Of a DNA stretch of 23,514 bases, positions 1-7,651 are shown one piece after another. Within the stretch, counting starts at the first letter, position 1. Every line of letters begins with the position of its first letter. Position numbers and translations under genes: made by a program. Under the pieces are notes generated by a model. It was given only the letters and a program-made list of their open reading frames with translations, made no database searches and was not told where the DNA came from. Source of the stretch: a virus; IMG/VR virus record IMGVR_UViG_3300047463_000108, positions 1-23,514 of that record; one strand, 5' to 3'.

Positions 1-3000
1 TATGACCCAGTGGACTGCCAACAACAGCATTGCAGGGTCACTTCTGGTCTACGACCCTGCAACAGGAAAGGGCGAGCGGATCGGCTATACGACGATTTCC
101 GCAAGCGTTGTAAGCGCAACCGGGATGACGCGCGGGGCGTTCAACAGTGAAGCGCAGACGTTTCCTATCGGAAGCACTGTGTATTTCATTCCTCACGCGG
201 CACTTCAAAACGGCTTGAACTTTTTCGATTTGCAAGCAGGAGGAAAACTAACCGCCGATAAGGTGATGTTTGGATTAAATTTTTCGGTGTCTCCACTCGT
301 TTCTAGTGTCGGACTCGTTGGGTCAAAGCAGCTTACATTCACCAATGTTGGCTGCACTGAAACGCTGATGTTTCCAAACGCCACAGGAATTCAGGGTGAC
401 GTTTTATTTGACAACTTTTCATTTACTCAGGATTTCAGAAACATCGGCGACACCAACATAAACAAACCCATAGTTCAGTCAGTAGGCGGCACGTTCACCT
501 TTAAGAATTTTTTGATCCTGTACTCCAACGACTACAGCACAAATGCTGGCGGAAGCGTTGCACTAACAATTCAAAATTGTTTGACTGTTTCAGAGATTAC
601 AAACGTAAAAGTCTTATATGTAAAAACGTCTTACACAGGAAGCTCGTCGGGAATTAGTATTAACACGATAGGACCATGCACTGTTTCAAACATAAAATCG
701 ACCGGATCAAACGTTCTTAACTACATCGACAACTGTGTGTTTAAGGATATTTATGTTTCCGGCGGGTGCTCACCGTCTTATGTTTCCTTGGCTGGAACAG
801 GAGCCACGAACCTTCAATCGAACGTCACGAATTGTATTTTCAGGGGATTTCAAAATCTTGAAGCTATCCCCGTTGGAAGGAGCAATAATGGTTTGATCAT
901 TAGCGGCCTGACGACAAAAAATAACATCTTCACGAACAAGGGTTATCCAACATTTAATTTCAGAAACTCTGGCGGTACTAACCCTTCATTTTTTGCTGAC
1001 ACAGGACGCGACAACACGTTTGCCTATTTTGATTTTATAAACTGTCGAGACAACGCAAGTCCAATCGACCCAAATGCCTCAAATCCGGGTCAACGGTTGG
1101 TCAAAATAACAAGCGACCAATATAACGCCACAATTTTAACTACTGCGACAGGACTCAGACAGGCATATCGTGGATACCGCGACATTGTTTTTGGACCGCA
1201 GGTAAACTCAACATCAACCGTATTTAACCTAGACATTAACCCTTTAACGGTCATGACTGATGGAACGGGTTCTGGCTCTGCCGGATACCTGTGTTTCGGG
1301 CCACTATGGCCGGAGGACCAGTACACTGGAACGTACTCTGGTCTTAGTGCTACCGCATACTTAAACGCGACTGGAGCACTTGCGATCACGACAACTGGTG
1401 ACCAAGTTACGATTGGTAATCAGTACTCGCAGAAGGGCATCAGCAGCTTCAACACGGGCGGGTCGATCACGATCATCGGCAATACGTCGGGAACTGTTAC
1501 CGCTGGAGCGTTCAACGGCGTCAACTACGAGTTCAGGATGTGCAACTGGGGCGATAGCCTGACCGCGCTCGCATGGCAATCGTTGACCCTGACGAACCTT
1601 GAGAGCGCACGCGCAGCTTTGACTGGTTACTCGACGAGCGTCGGCATCAATATGCAGATCCGCGCAACGGCCACGACCACGGTATCGGCGAGGACTGTGA
1701 CCCTCTTGCGTATCCCGATCACTTGGGACACGGCATATACTCCGGCTACTGGCACGTTCAATTTTGAGGTGACGAACGTGCTAGCTGGATCGACCGTGGC
1801 TCTGTCGCAGGATGGTGGCACGACTTGGAGTCAGATCACTACTGCGGCGGCAAGCACAGTCACTTTGCCCGTGAATTCGGATTTTTTGGGAAACACGATC
1901 AGCTACAAATTGCGTGTAAGAAAAGCTGGCTATGACCCAATCGAAGTTAGCGGGACAGTAAAAGACGACGTGGTTCAGATTGGAGAGGTTGGCGTCAGTA
2001 TTCGAGTCGATCAGGTGCAAACACTCGATGCCAACGGAACTCCTGTATACGGAAACGGAACGACCAGCGCACTGGTGTCACTAGACTACGCGGCACTTCG
2101 GGTAGATATTGGGAACGGGAGCGTCAGTGGCGCGGACCTTTACGACACGGTCGTCAATAACGCCGTAAATACAACTGGCATTAAATACGCTTGGCCGATC
2201 TCTTCTCCGGGCCTTGCTGGCGGGTTCGATGTTACGGTTGAAAACACTTGGAAGCTGCGTAGGAAACTCGTCACTGATACAAACGCCGCTATTTCTGTAT
2301 TCGTGCTGTACGGGCCAAATCCCGCTCTGTCGCCAGTGGATACGGTGAACGGAACAGTGGCTCTTTCACATACTTTCGTCTTGGCAGTAACCGGATCTCT
2401 CACCGGAAGCGTGCTCGGCCTGTCACTCGATGGCGGTAGCACATGGTCAACGGCCACATCCACAGGCGCAACGGTTAACTTCAATGTGGTTTTCACGACC
2501 TACGGGGGAACCAAGAACTATATCGTTCGAGTGCGGAAGGCGGGATACACGCCGCTTCAGTACTCTGGTTCGCTAACCTACCAAAACGGGTCTATCCCGG
2601 CAGCACAGGTGCAGGTCGTGGACATCAACGGGGTGGCCGTTTACGGCAGGGGTCCGGGGACCACCACGGGAAACATCAACATCGTCCCTGCAAGCTCTCG
2701 CGTGGACATTTCAAACGCGCTGGTGGTCGGTGAGGACTTATATGACTACATCGCGGCGTGGGAAGCCACGACGACCGGAGTGCAATATCCAGAGGTTCTT
2801 CAGTTTAACGGGACCGACTCGATTATCCTGAATAACTTCAAACTGCGAAGGTGGAACGCAACGGACACCAACGCGATGATCGACATGATCGTTTTTTACG
2901 GCCCCAATACGACACTGAATCCTGTCGATGAAGCTAACGGATCGGTTCAGTTGTTCCCTCGCGTCGTTCGTCAGGGAAGTTTGACGACCATTGGACAGGC

Positions 3001-3115
3001 CGTCTGGGACTACCAGACTTCCTCTGCGACGACCTCTGGAAGCATGGGTGAGCGGCTGAAGGATGCTTCAACAGTGGCAACCAACGGGCAGCAACTCACG
3101 GCGGCACTGACGTAA
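1..3115 (+). CDS. Tail fibre/spike-like protein, probably 5'-truncated by window edge
   Basis: Unrecognised by name; best read as a virion surface fibre or spike. The first in-frame ATG is at base 2 and no upstream bases are available to show a ribosome site, so the frame probably continues to the left and the true N-terminus is missing. From that ATG the product is 1037 residues. Residues about 100-420 are rich in Asn, Gly, Ser, Thr and short hydrophobic strands, as in right-handed beta-helix proteins. Residues about 580-985 form two copies of a ~200-residue unit, each with a DGG(T/S)TWS motif, an RVRKAGY motif, a (G/A)(A/E)DLYD motif, a KLRR motif and a YGPN motif. The C-terminus has a VWDYQTSSATTSGSMGERLK segment, a tail end common in phage structural proteins. 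Base composition changes inside the gene near 1300-1400. The structural role is inferred from composition, repeats and the neighbouring virion genes. Confidence 0.6.
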   Translation, partial: MTQWTANNSIAGSLLVYDPATGKGERIGYTTISASVVSATGMTRGAFNSEAQTFPIGSTVYFIPHAALQNGLNFFDLQAGGKLTADKVMFGLNFSVSPLVSSVGLVGSKQLTFTNVGCTETLMFPNATGIQGDVLFDNFSFTQDFRNIGDTNINKPIVQSVGGTFTFKNFLILYSNDYSTNAGGSVALTIQNCLTVSEITNVKVLYVKTSYTGSSSGISINTIGPCTVSNIKSTGSNVLNYIDNCVFKDIYVSGGCSPSYVSLAGTGATNLQSNVTNCIFRGFQNLEAIPVGRSNNGLIISGLTTKNNIFTNKGYPTFNFRNSGGTNPSFFADTGRDNTFAYFDFINCRDNASPIDPNASNPGQRLVKITSDQYNATILTTATGLRQAYRGYRDIVFGPQVNSTSTVFNLDINPLTVMTDGTGSGSAGYLCFGPLWPEDQYTGTYSGLSATAYLNATGALAITTTGDQVTIGNQYSQKGISSFNTGGSITIIGNTSGTVTAGAFNGVNYEFRMCNWGDSLTALAWQSLTLTNLESARAALTGYSTSVGINMQIRATATTTVSARTVTLLRIPITWDTAYTPATGTFNFEVTNVLAGSTVALSQDGGTTWSQITTAAASTVTLPVNSDFLGNTISYKLRVRKAGYDPIEVSGTVKDDVVQIGEVGVSIRVDQVQTLDANGTPVYGNGTTSALVSLDYAALRVDIGNGSVSGADLYDTVVNNAVNTTGIKYAWPISSPGLAGGFDVTVENTWKLRRKLVTDTNAAISVFVLYGPNPALSPVDTVNGTVALSHTFVLAVTGSLTGSVLGLSLDGGSTWSTATSTGATVNFNVVFTTYGGTKNYIVRVRKAGYTPLQYSGSLTYQNGSIPAAQVQVVDINGVAVYGRGPGTTTGNINIVPASSRVDISNALVVGEDLYDYIAAWEATTTGVQYPEVLQFNGTDSIILNNFKLRRWNATDTNAMIDMIVFYGPNTTLNPVDEANGSVQLFPRVVRQGSLTTIGQAVWDYQTSSATTSGSMGERLKDASTVATNGQQLTAALT
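1739..2353 (+). repeat. Intragenic duplicated unit, copy 1 (protein level)
   Basis: Codons for residues about 580-784 of the fibre-like protein. Shared landmarks with copy 2 occur in the same order: DGGTTWS, YKLRVRKAGY, VYGNG, ADLYD, NTTGIKY, TWKLRR, TDTNAAI and VLYGPN. The two copies are offset by about 206 residues. Similarity is clear in protein but diverged in DNA, so the duplication is old. Boundaries are approximate. Confidence 0.75.
2357..2956 (+). repeat. Intragenic duplicated unit, copy 2 (protein level)
   Basis: Codons for residues about 786-985. Landmarks are DGGSTWS, YIVRVRKAGY, VYGRG, EDLYD, TTTGVQY, NFKLRR, TDTNAMI and VFYGPN, matching copy 1 in order. Each unit looks like an immunoglobulin-like beta domain followed by a second beta domain, judged only from alternating strand-like segments. 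Confidence 0.75.
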
Positions 3116-3156
3116 TACTTGTTGACCGTGTAGAAAGTTGAGTTCAGAGTCAGGTC

Positions 3157-3492
3157 ATGGCTGGTAACTTTAGCGTAGTAAGCCCGTGGTTCTCATCGGG
3201 GACGATCTCTGCGGACTACACGAGCACCCCGTTCAATGTCGGGATGTTCGATAGGTTCGCATTCCAATACAACCTGACTGGCACCCTGGCAGGAACTTTC
3301 AAGCTCCAGGCATCTATTGACGATCTAAACTATGTCGATGTCCCAGACAGCCAACTTACGATCACATCCCCAAACGTCTACCTTATCTCGGTGACGGACT
3401 TTGCCTACCGGTACATCAAGGCGACTTTCAAGCGCGTATCTGGCACCGGAGAGATCGTCGCAACCATCAGCACAACCAATCTACAGAACTAA
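3157..3492 (+). CDS. Small beta-rich virion-associated protein, paralogue A
   Basis: A 111-residue protein with no membrane segment and strand-like composition throughout. It shares a pattern with the product of 3792-4130: FNVG(M/G)F near residue 27, GT(F/L)KLQ(A/G)S followed by an N(Y/W)xD(V/I) motif near residues 46-60, and a Y(R/Q)(Y/F)(I/V)(K/R) motif near residue 85. This kind of small beta-sandwich, with a KLQ-S-D-N-W core, is common among phage structural genes and resembles lectin-like or discoidin-like folds, but the exact role is unknown. It follows the fibre-like gene after a 41-base gap and its stop codon TAA is one base before the next ATG, so it is probably cotranscribed with both neighbours. 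No clear ribosome site is seen upstream. Confidence 0.7.
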   Translation: MAGNFSVVSPWFSSGTISADYTSTPFNVGMFDRFAFQYNLTGTLAGTFKLQASIDDLNYVDVPDSQLTITSPNVYLISVTDFAYRYIKATFKRVSGTGEIVATISTTNLQN

Positions 3493-3493
3493 T

Positions 3494-3790
3494 ATGGCTG
3501 CTATCTGGTTTAAGCTAAAGGCACTGTTCTCGAAGAAGACCAAGGTAATCGAGACTCCGAAGATCCAGATTACCTCAACCGGTAAGGAGCCTGTCACTGA
3601 CGAGGCCCGCGAGAAGTACATTAAAGATCTCAAGAAATGTATCGAAGACAGGATTCGAGAGTATCCCTCATGGGAGGAGATCATCGAAGCTCTGGCAGAT
3701 GCAGAGTGTGGGGATAAGACGAAACTTCAGGTCGTTATCCGCAGGCGTCGTTTAACCAAACTGAAGTACCCAAAACCAAAGGAGATCTAA
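3494..3790 (+). CDS. Small charged protein, unknown function
   Basis: A 98-residue, strongly charged protein with a short hydrophobic/aromatic start (MAAIWFKLKALF) and a basic tail containing VVIRRRR and KYPKPK. The middle, residues about 40-65, looks helical and is rich in Lys, Glu, Asp and Arg. An in-frame reading extends upstream to 3401, but that part overlaps the preceding gene; the ATG at 3494, just after the upstream stop, is the sensible start and implies reinitiation. The gene sits between two paralogous beta-rich genes and its own stop is one base before the next ATG. No family is recognised. The amphipathic start could touch a membrane or another protein, but this is a guess. Confidence 0.65.
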   Translation: MAAIWFKLKALFSKKTKVIETPKIQITSTGKEPVTDEAREKYIKDLKKCIEDRIREYPSWEEIIEALADAECGDKTKLQVVIRRRRLTKLKYPKPKEI

Positions 3791-3791
3791 T

Positions 3792-4130
3792 ATGGCATCG
3801 TATGCTGTTTCGCCGCTCGATGTAGCTGGTGATATGTCTGGTAGCTTCAACGGAACCTCGTTCAATGTGGGCGGATTCCATGATGTGGCTGTTTCGAGTG
3901 TTGTTACCTCTGCCTCAGCCCTTAACGGAACCCTGAAGCTCCAAGGATCTGTGGATGGGACCAACTGGGCAGATATCAGCGGTCTTACCGGAAGCATCAC
4001 CGCAAACGGGACGACGATCTATAAAGTAAATGCAAATCCTTACCAGTTTGTTCGCCTTGTTTGGACGAGCAGTGCTGGTTCTGGAACCTTGAATTCCAAG
4101 GTTGGCACCGTCATGACGGGCCGATTCTAA
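3792..4130 (+). CDS. Small beta-rich virion-associated protein, paralogue B
   Basis: A 112-residue beta-rich protein, diverged from the product of 3157-3492: both have FNVG(M/G)F, GT(F/L)KLQ(A/G)S, N(Y/W)xD(V/I) and an aromatic-basic motif near residue 85. Here the core has the DGTNWAD form often seen in phage beta-sandwich proteins thought to sit on the virion. Start at 3792 is one base after the upstream TAA. The duplication with an unrelated gene in between suggests that an original gene was copied and the 98-residue gene inserted between, or that the pair was copied and one partner lost. A role as a decoration or tail-appendage protein is inference only. Confidence 0.7.
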   Translation: MASYAVSPLDVAGDMSGSFNGTSFNVGGFHDVAVSSVVTSASALNGTLKLQGSVDGTNWADISGLTGSITANGTTIYKVNANPYQFVRLVWTSSAGSGTLNSKVGTVMTGRF

Positions 4131-4134
4131 AAGA

Positions 4135-4140
4135 AAGGAG
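4135..4140 (+). promoter_or_regulatory. Strong Shine-Dalgarno site for the 21-residue peptide
   Basis: AAGGAG lies 9 bases before the ATG at 4150, immediately after the stop of the preceding gene. It is the best ribosome site between 3100 and 5700 and is the main reason to believe the tiny ORF that follows is translated. Confidence 0.7.
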
Positions 4141-4149
4141 AATATTACC

Positions 4150-4215
4150 ATGGCTAAGAAAACTGCAAAGAAAGCTGCCAAGAAGGGCGGCAAGAAGATG
4201 AAGAAGGCTTGCTAA
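4150..4215 (+). CDS. Lysine-rich 21-residue miniprotein
   Basis: A very short ORF encoding MAKKTAKKAAKKGGKKMKKAC and ending in TAA. Ten of 21 residues are lysine, arranged as KK pairs separated by Ala, Gly or Thr, like the tails of histone H1 or bacterial HU-related proteins; a single cysteine is the last residue. AAGGAG sits 9 bases upstream, ideal spacing. It lies in the 94-base gap between the stop of the beta-rich gene and the terminase start, so no larger gene explains it. The charge suggests binding to DNA, RNA or another acidic partner, and its place directly before the terminase suggests a link with DNA packaging or condensation; both are inference. It could instead serve mainly as a leader whose translation feeds ribosomes to the terminase start 9 bases downstream, which lacks its own good ribosome site. 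Confidence 0.6.
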   Translation: MAKKTAKKAAKKGGKKMKKAC

Positions 4216-4224
4216 TTAAGCAGC

Positions 4225-5787
4225 ATGAACGCTGATATCTACCTAGAACGCTTCAAGGCAATGAAACGCGACCCTTGGGAGTTCGCCACTAAGATGGTGT
4301 TCACCAAGGACGAGGTTGACCGCATCAACCCGATCAAGCGTTTCCCTGCCAACCTTCAGTATCAGAAGCTGTACATGCGGATTTGGCAGAAGTTTCCCAA
4401 AGTCGCTGTGCCCAAGTCGCGTCGTATGATGATGTCTTGGACGAACATTCTTCTGTATACCTGGGACACCCTGTTCAATGTAGGTCGTCAACAAGCGTTT
4501 GTGTCTAAGAAGGAAACCGATTCGCACGAGTTGATCGAGCGATCGAAGTTCATTTTGGAGAACTTAGACTTTTCCTACTGTCCAAAGGAGCTGTTTCCTG
4601 CTTGGAGCTGCAAATTCGGTGAACTGGCATTTAAGGAGACTGGTTCTCGTCTGTTGGGATTCCCGTCGGGCGCGGACCAGCTCCGTCAGTTCACCTTCTC
4701 GGGGCTGCTATTCGACGAGGCGGCCTTCTGGGAGAATGCGGAGGAAGCCTATTCCTCAGCCGTCCCGACCATCGAAGGTGGTGGAAGGCTTACCCTGATC
4801 TCCTCACCTGCCCCAGGATTCTTTAAGAACATCGTATTTGACCAGCTGGACGATGGGCACAGGCGCATCTCGCAGCCCGAACACTTCCCTCTCGACCGAT
4901 TCCCGATGGAGGGAGTCGAGGTGTGGCAGAACCCCAGCAACAAGTTTGTTGTCTTTCAGCTTCACTACAGCGCCGACCCAAAGAAGCGCGATCCGAACTG
5001 GCTCGAAAACATCCGTTCCTCGATGAGCAGTGCCAAGTTCAATCAGGAGTACAACCTTCAATGGGACACCTTCCACGGGAAACCCGTATTCCCAGACTTC
5101 TCCGAACGGCTGCACTGCGTAGAGCATGCATCTCCCGAGCTTGGGCTCCCATTGATCCTTGGCATTGACCAAGGTCTAAATGCAGCCTGTATCGTCTGTC
5201 AGGTGCAGGGGGACAGGTTTGTTATCCTCAAGGAGATCCTTGGGGTGAACATGGGGGCCGAGCGATTCGTTGAAAAGGTCTGCTCCGAGCTGTCTGTCAG
5301 CTTTCCTGAGTGGCATGACTATTCATCCAAGTACCTTGTATTCATGGATCCTGCCGGATTCAGCAGGCGGGATGTGGATGAGCGCACATACGCCTCAGTT
5401 TGGGCCAAGAAGGGCTTTAAGCCCATGCCAGGGCCAATGCTATGGGAAGAGCGCAGACAGGCCGTAGAGAACCTCCTATTGCGCCAGAACAAGGACGGTC
5501 CATGCTTCCAGGTCGTAAAAGGCGAGGCTCCAACCATTGTGCGTGGATTCATGGGCGGCTATCGGTACAATGACAAGCATTTCGAGATGGAGCCGTCAAA
5601 GATCAGGCCATTGAAGGATGAGCATTCCCATCCTCATGATGCGCTCCAGTATGCTGCCGGTGGTTTCTATAGGACTAAAACTAAGACTGGAAAACTTGGA
5701 ATTCCTGAGCTGAAATACTCCAAGTACCAAGAGAAGAAGGTGGAAAATGGACCAAAAGGATATCAATTCAAACACGATCGACGATGA
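4225..5787 (+). CDS. terL: Terminase large subunit (packaging ATPase/nuclease)
   Basis: The motor that pumps phage DNA into the procapsid through the portal and cuts it. The length, 520 residues, is normal. The N-terminal ATPase has a Walker A region at residues 64-71, KSRRMMMS, lacking the usual Gly-Lys; a Walker B motif, LLFDE, at 161-165, with D164/E165 as metal and catalytic residues; and a coupling segment, TLISSPA, at 190-196. The C-terminal RNase H-like nuclease has D315 in ILGIDQG, D375 in FMDP and D472 in HPHDALQYAAGG, the usual acidic triad. No strong Shine-Dalgarno is seen before the ATG at 4225; the 21-residue ORF ends 9 bases upstream, so translation is probably coupled. The 3' end overlaps the portal gene by 41 bases. 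No small subunit gene is recognisable beside it. Confidence 0.93.
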   Translation: MNADIYLERFKAMKRDPWEFATKMVFTKDEVDRINPIKRFPANLQYQKLYMRIWQKFPKVAVPKSRRMMMSWTNILLYTWDTLFNVGRQQAFVSKKETDSHELIERSKFILENLDFSYCPKELFPAWSCKFGELAFKETGSRLLGFPSGADQLRQFTFSGLLFDEAAFWENAEEAYSSAVPTIEGGGRLTLISSPAPGFFKNIVFDQLDDGHRRISQPEHFPLDRFPMEGVEVWQNPSNKFVVFQLHYSADPKKRDPNWLENIRSSMSSAKFNQEYNLQWDTFHGKPVFPDFSERLHCVEHASPELGLPLILGIDQGLNAACIVCQVQGDRFVILKEILGVNMGAERFVEKVCSELSVSFPEWHDYSSKYLVFMDPAGFSRRDVDERTYASVWAKKGFKPMPGPMLWEERRQAVENLLLRQNKDGPCFQVVKGEAPTIVRGFMGGYRYNDKHFEMEPSKIRPLKDEHSHPHDALQYAAGGFYRTKTKTGKLGIPELKYSKYQEKKVENGPKGYQFKHDRR

Positions 5788-7651
5788 GTCGATTGTTGTC
5801 AGGACTACTCAGAACTACATCCGCGAGGCGTATGAGGCTCGTCGCGAGCGCATTCGGCTGAATCGGCTGAATTATGACATTTTCCACCACCGCCAGGACT
5901 ACTCTCACAAGCGTCCTGGGCAGTCTCAGGAGTTCCTGCCGAAGCAGCAGATGGCTGTCGAGCAGATGTCGAGCTTTGTGTCTCAGGGTCTTGTGGACAT
6001 CGGCCACTGGTTCAATGTCGAGAAGCAGCCCGGGATTAAGTCGCAGCGGATCGACCCTACTGAGATCTATTGGCTTCTCCTTCGTCAGCTCGAGAAGACA
6101 GGGTTTGTTACTTTTGTTGGTGATGCTATCAAGACTGGTGCTCTTGGCTCGCTGATGATTGCCAAGGTTCATGGCAAGTCGGTCAAGAAGCCGCGGTTCT
6201 TCACTCAGCTCATCGACAACAAGTCGAAGCTTTTTAAGATCGAGAAGGATGTCTGGCAGCTTTATGTTGAGCTGATTCGTCCCGAGGACTTCTATCCCGA
6301 TCCGAGTGGAGCCGGGCTCTATCAGTGCCAGACCATGTGGGTGGATAAGTCCGAGGTTCTGAAGCTTTCCGAAGGCGAGGACGCCATCTATGACAAGGAC
6401 AAGGTCGAGAGTCTGACCGGATTCGCATTTGATGAGTATGACGAGGCATGGGCTGACAAGGACCGCGAGACGGACCAGTCGCGCACCTATTCGGACTACC
6501 GCGTTCGTATCAAACTTACCGAGTGCTGGGGCGACATCATCGAGCCCACGACTGGAAAGAAGCTGTATGAGAACGTGACCTGGACCATTGCAAATGACAC
6601 GGTCCTGATCGCTCCCCCGAAGCCGAATCCGTTCTGGCACGGCAAGAGTCCGTTCGTGGTGGCACCGATCACTCGTGTTCCGTTCTCGGTATGGCATCGC
6701 TCTCCGATGGACGGAGCTACTCGTCACAACATTGCGCTTAACGAGCTGTACAATCTGATGGTCGATGCCGGCATGATGTCGGTGTTTGGCATTAAGCAGA
6801 TCCGCACGGACTGGCTCGAGGACGACCGCGAAGTTGCAGACGGAGTGCGCCCTGGACAGACTCTTCGCGTGTCGAGCGTGTGCCCCCCTGGGATGACTGC
6901 CCTTCAGCGCGTGGACGAAGGGGCCCTGAGCGGAGAGGCCCTGCAGATGTTCAACCTGATGAACGCCGAGCTGAACACATCTGCCATGACGAATGACCTT
7001 CGCATGGGCGCTCTCCCGACTCGTGCGGTCAAGGCAACTGAGGTTGTTGAAGCGTCTCAGACGATCACCTCGATGTTCTCTGGCATTGCTCGTAGCATCG
7101 AAGTGGACTTCATTGAGCCGATCCTCGAGCTTGCATGGAACGTGATCATGCAGAATGCAAACGACCTCGACTCGGATGAGGTCATGGCTCTGCTTGGCGA
7201 CGTTAAGGGAACTGAGTTTGCCGCACTGAGCCCTGAGGATAGGTTCGCTGAAACCACGCAGGGAAATAAGTTCAAGGTCTTCGGCGTATCCCAGACGCTC
7301 AATAAGCAGAAGGACTTCAGAAAGCTCACGGCACTTCTGCAAACGATCGGGTCTAGCGAAGTTCTGGTCGAATCGTTCATCAAGAAGTACAGCTTCGAGA
7401 AACTTCTTGGCGAGATTGTCAGGAGCCTCGACATTGAGCCAGGTCGCATCGAGCAGGACGAAGTTGATCAGATGATGATGGCAATGGGCCCACAGCTGAT
7501 GGAGCAGGGATCAACCCAGCTTGGATCACAGCCGAACGCTCAGAGCCAGATTCCTCAGGCAGCAACTGGTCCTGAGCAGCCTGATGTAGTCCAGAGCAAC
7601 ATTCCGCGGAACGTGTTTCCACCTAGTCCCGCGGTAGCTGGGATGACCTGA
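5747..7651 (+). CDS. Portal protein (head-tail connector)
   Basis: Forms the ring at one capsid vertex through which DNA enters and leaves and on which the tail is built. At 634 residues it fits podovirus portals. It directly follows the terminase, the classic order. Residues 20-85 are helical and basic; residues about 320-345, with HNIALNELYNLM, and the segment at 418-470 (RMGALPTRAVKATEV, then a helix and EPILELAW) are typical of the long helix and crown-proximal parts of portals of this class. The last ~75 residues are rich in Gln, Pro and Ser and probably disordered. The ATG at 5747 lies inside the terminase gene, preceded by AAGAAGGTGG, a usable ribosome site. Its TGA shares a base with the next ATG. 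Assignment rests on position, size and these motifs rather than a database match. Confidence 0.85.
   Translation: MDQKDINSNTIDDESIVVRTTQNYIREAYEARRERIRLNRLNYDIFHHRQDYSHKRPGQSQEFLPKQQMAVEQMSSFVSQGLVDIGHWFNVEKQPGIKSQRIDPTEIYWLLLRQLEKTGFVTFVGDAIKTGALGSLMIAKVHGKSVKKPRFFTQLIDNKSKLFKIEKDVWQLYVELIRPEDFYPDPSGAGLYQCQTMWVDKSEVLKLSEGEDAIYDKDKVESLTGFAFDEYDEAWADKDRETDQSRTYSDYRVRIKLTECWGDIIEPTTGKKLYENVTWTIANDTVLIAPPKPNPFWHGKSPFVVAPITRVPFSVWHRSPMDGATRHNIALNELYNLMVDAGMMSVFGIKQIRTDWLEDDREVADGVRPGQTLRVSSVCPPGMTALQRVDEGALSGEALQMFNLMNAELNTSAMTNDLRMGALPTRAVKATEVVEASQTITSMFSGIARSIEVDFIEPILELAWNVIMQNANDLDSDEVMALLGDVKGTEFAALSPEDRFAETTQGNKFKVFGVSQTLNKQKDFRKLTALLQTIGSSEVLVESFIKKYSFEKLLGEIVRSLDIEPGRIEQDEVDQMMMAMGPQLMEQGSTQLGSQPNAQSQIPQAATGPEQPDVVQSNIPRNVFPPSPAVAGMT

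Noticed and set aside
3122-3151. TTGACC as a possible -35 box in the gap before 3157
   Set aside because: The hexamer 17 bases downstream (CAGAGT) is a poor -10 box.
3401-3493. Upstream extension of the 98-residue gene
   Set aside because: The extra codons overlap the end of the preceding gene, and the ATG at 3494 directly after that gene's stop is a better start.
5768-7342. 524-codon open frame on the minus strand opposite the portal
   Set aside because: It mirrors the portal gene almost end to end. The portal's codon choice avoids the codons that read as stops on the other strand. The antisense product is rich in Leu, Arg and His with no domain pattern.
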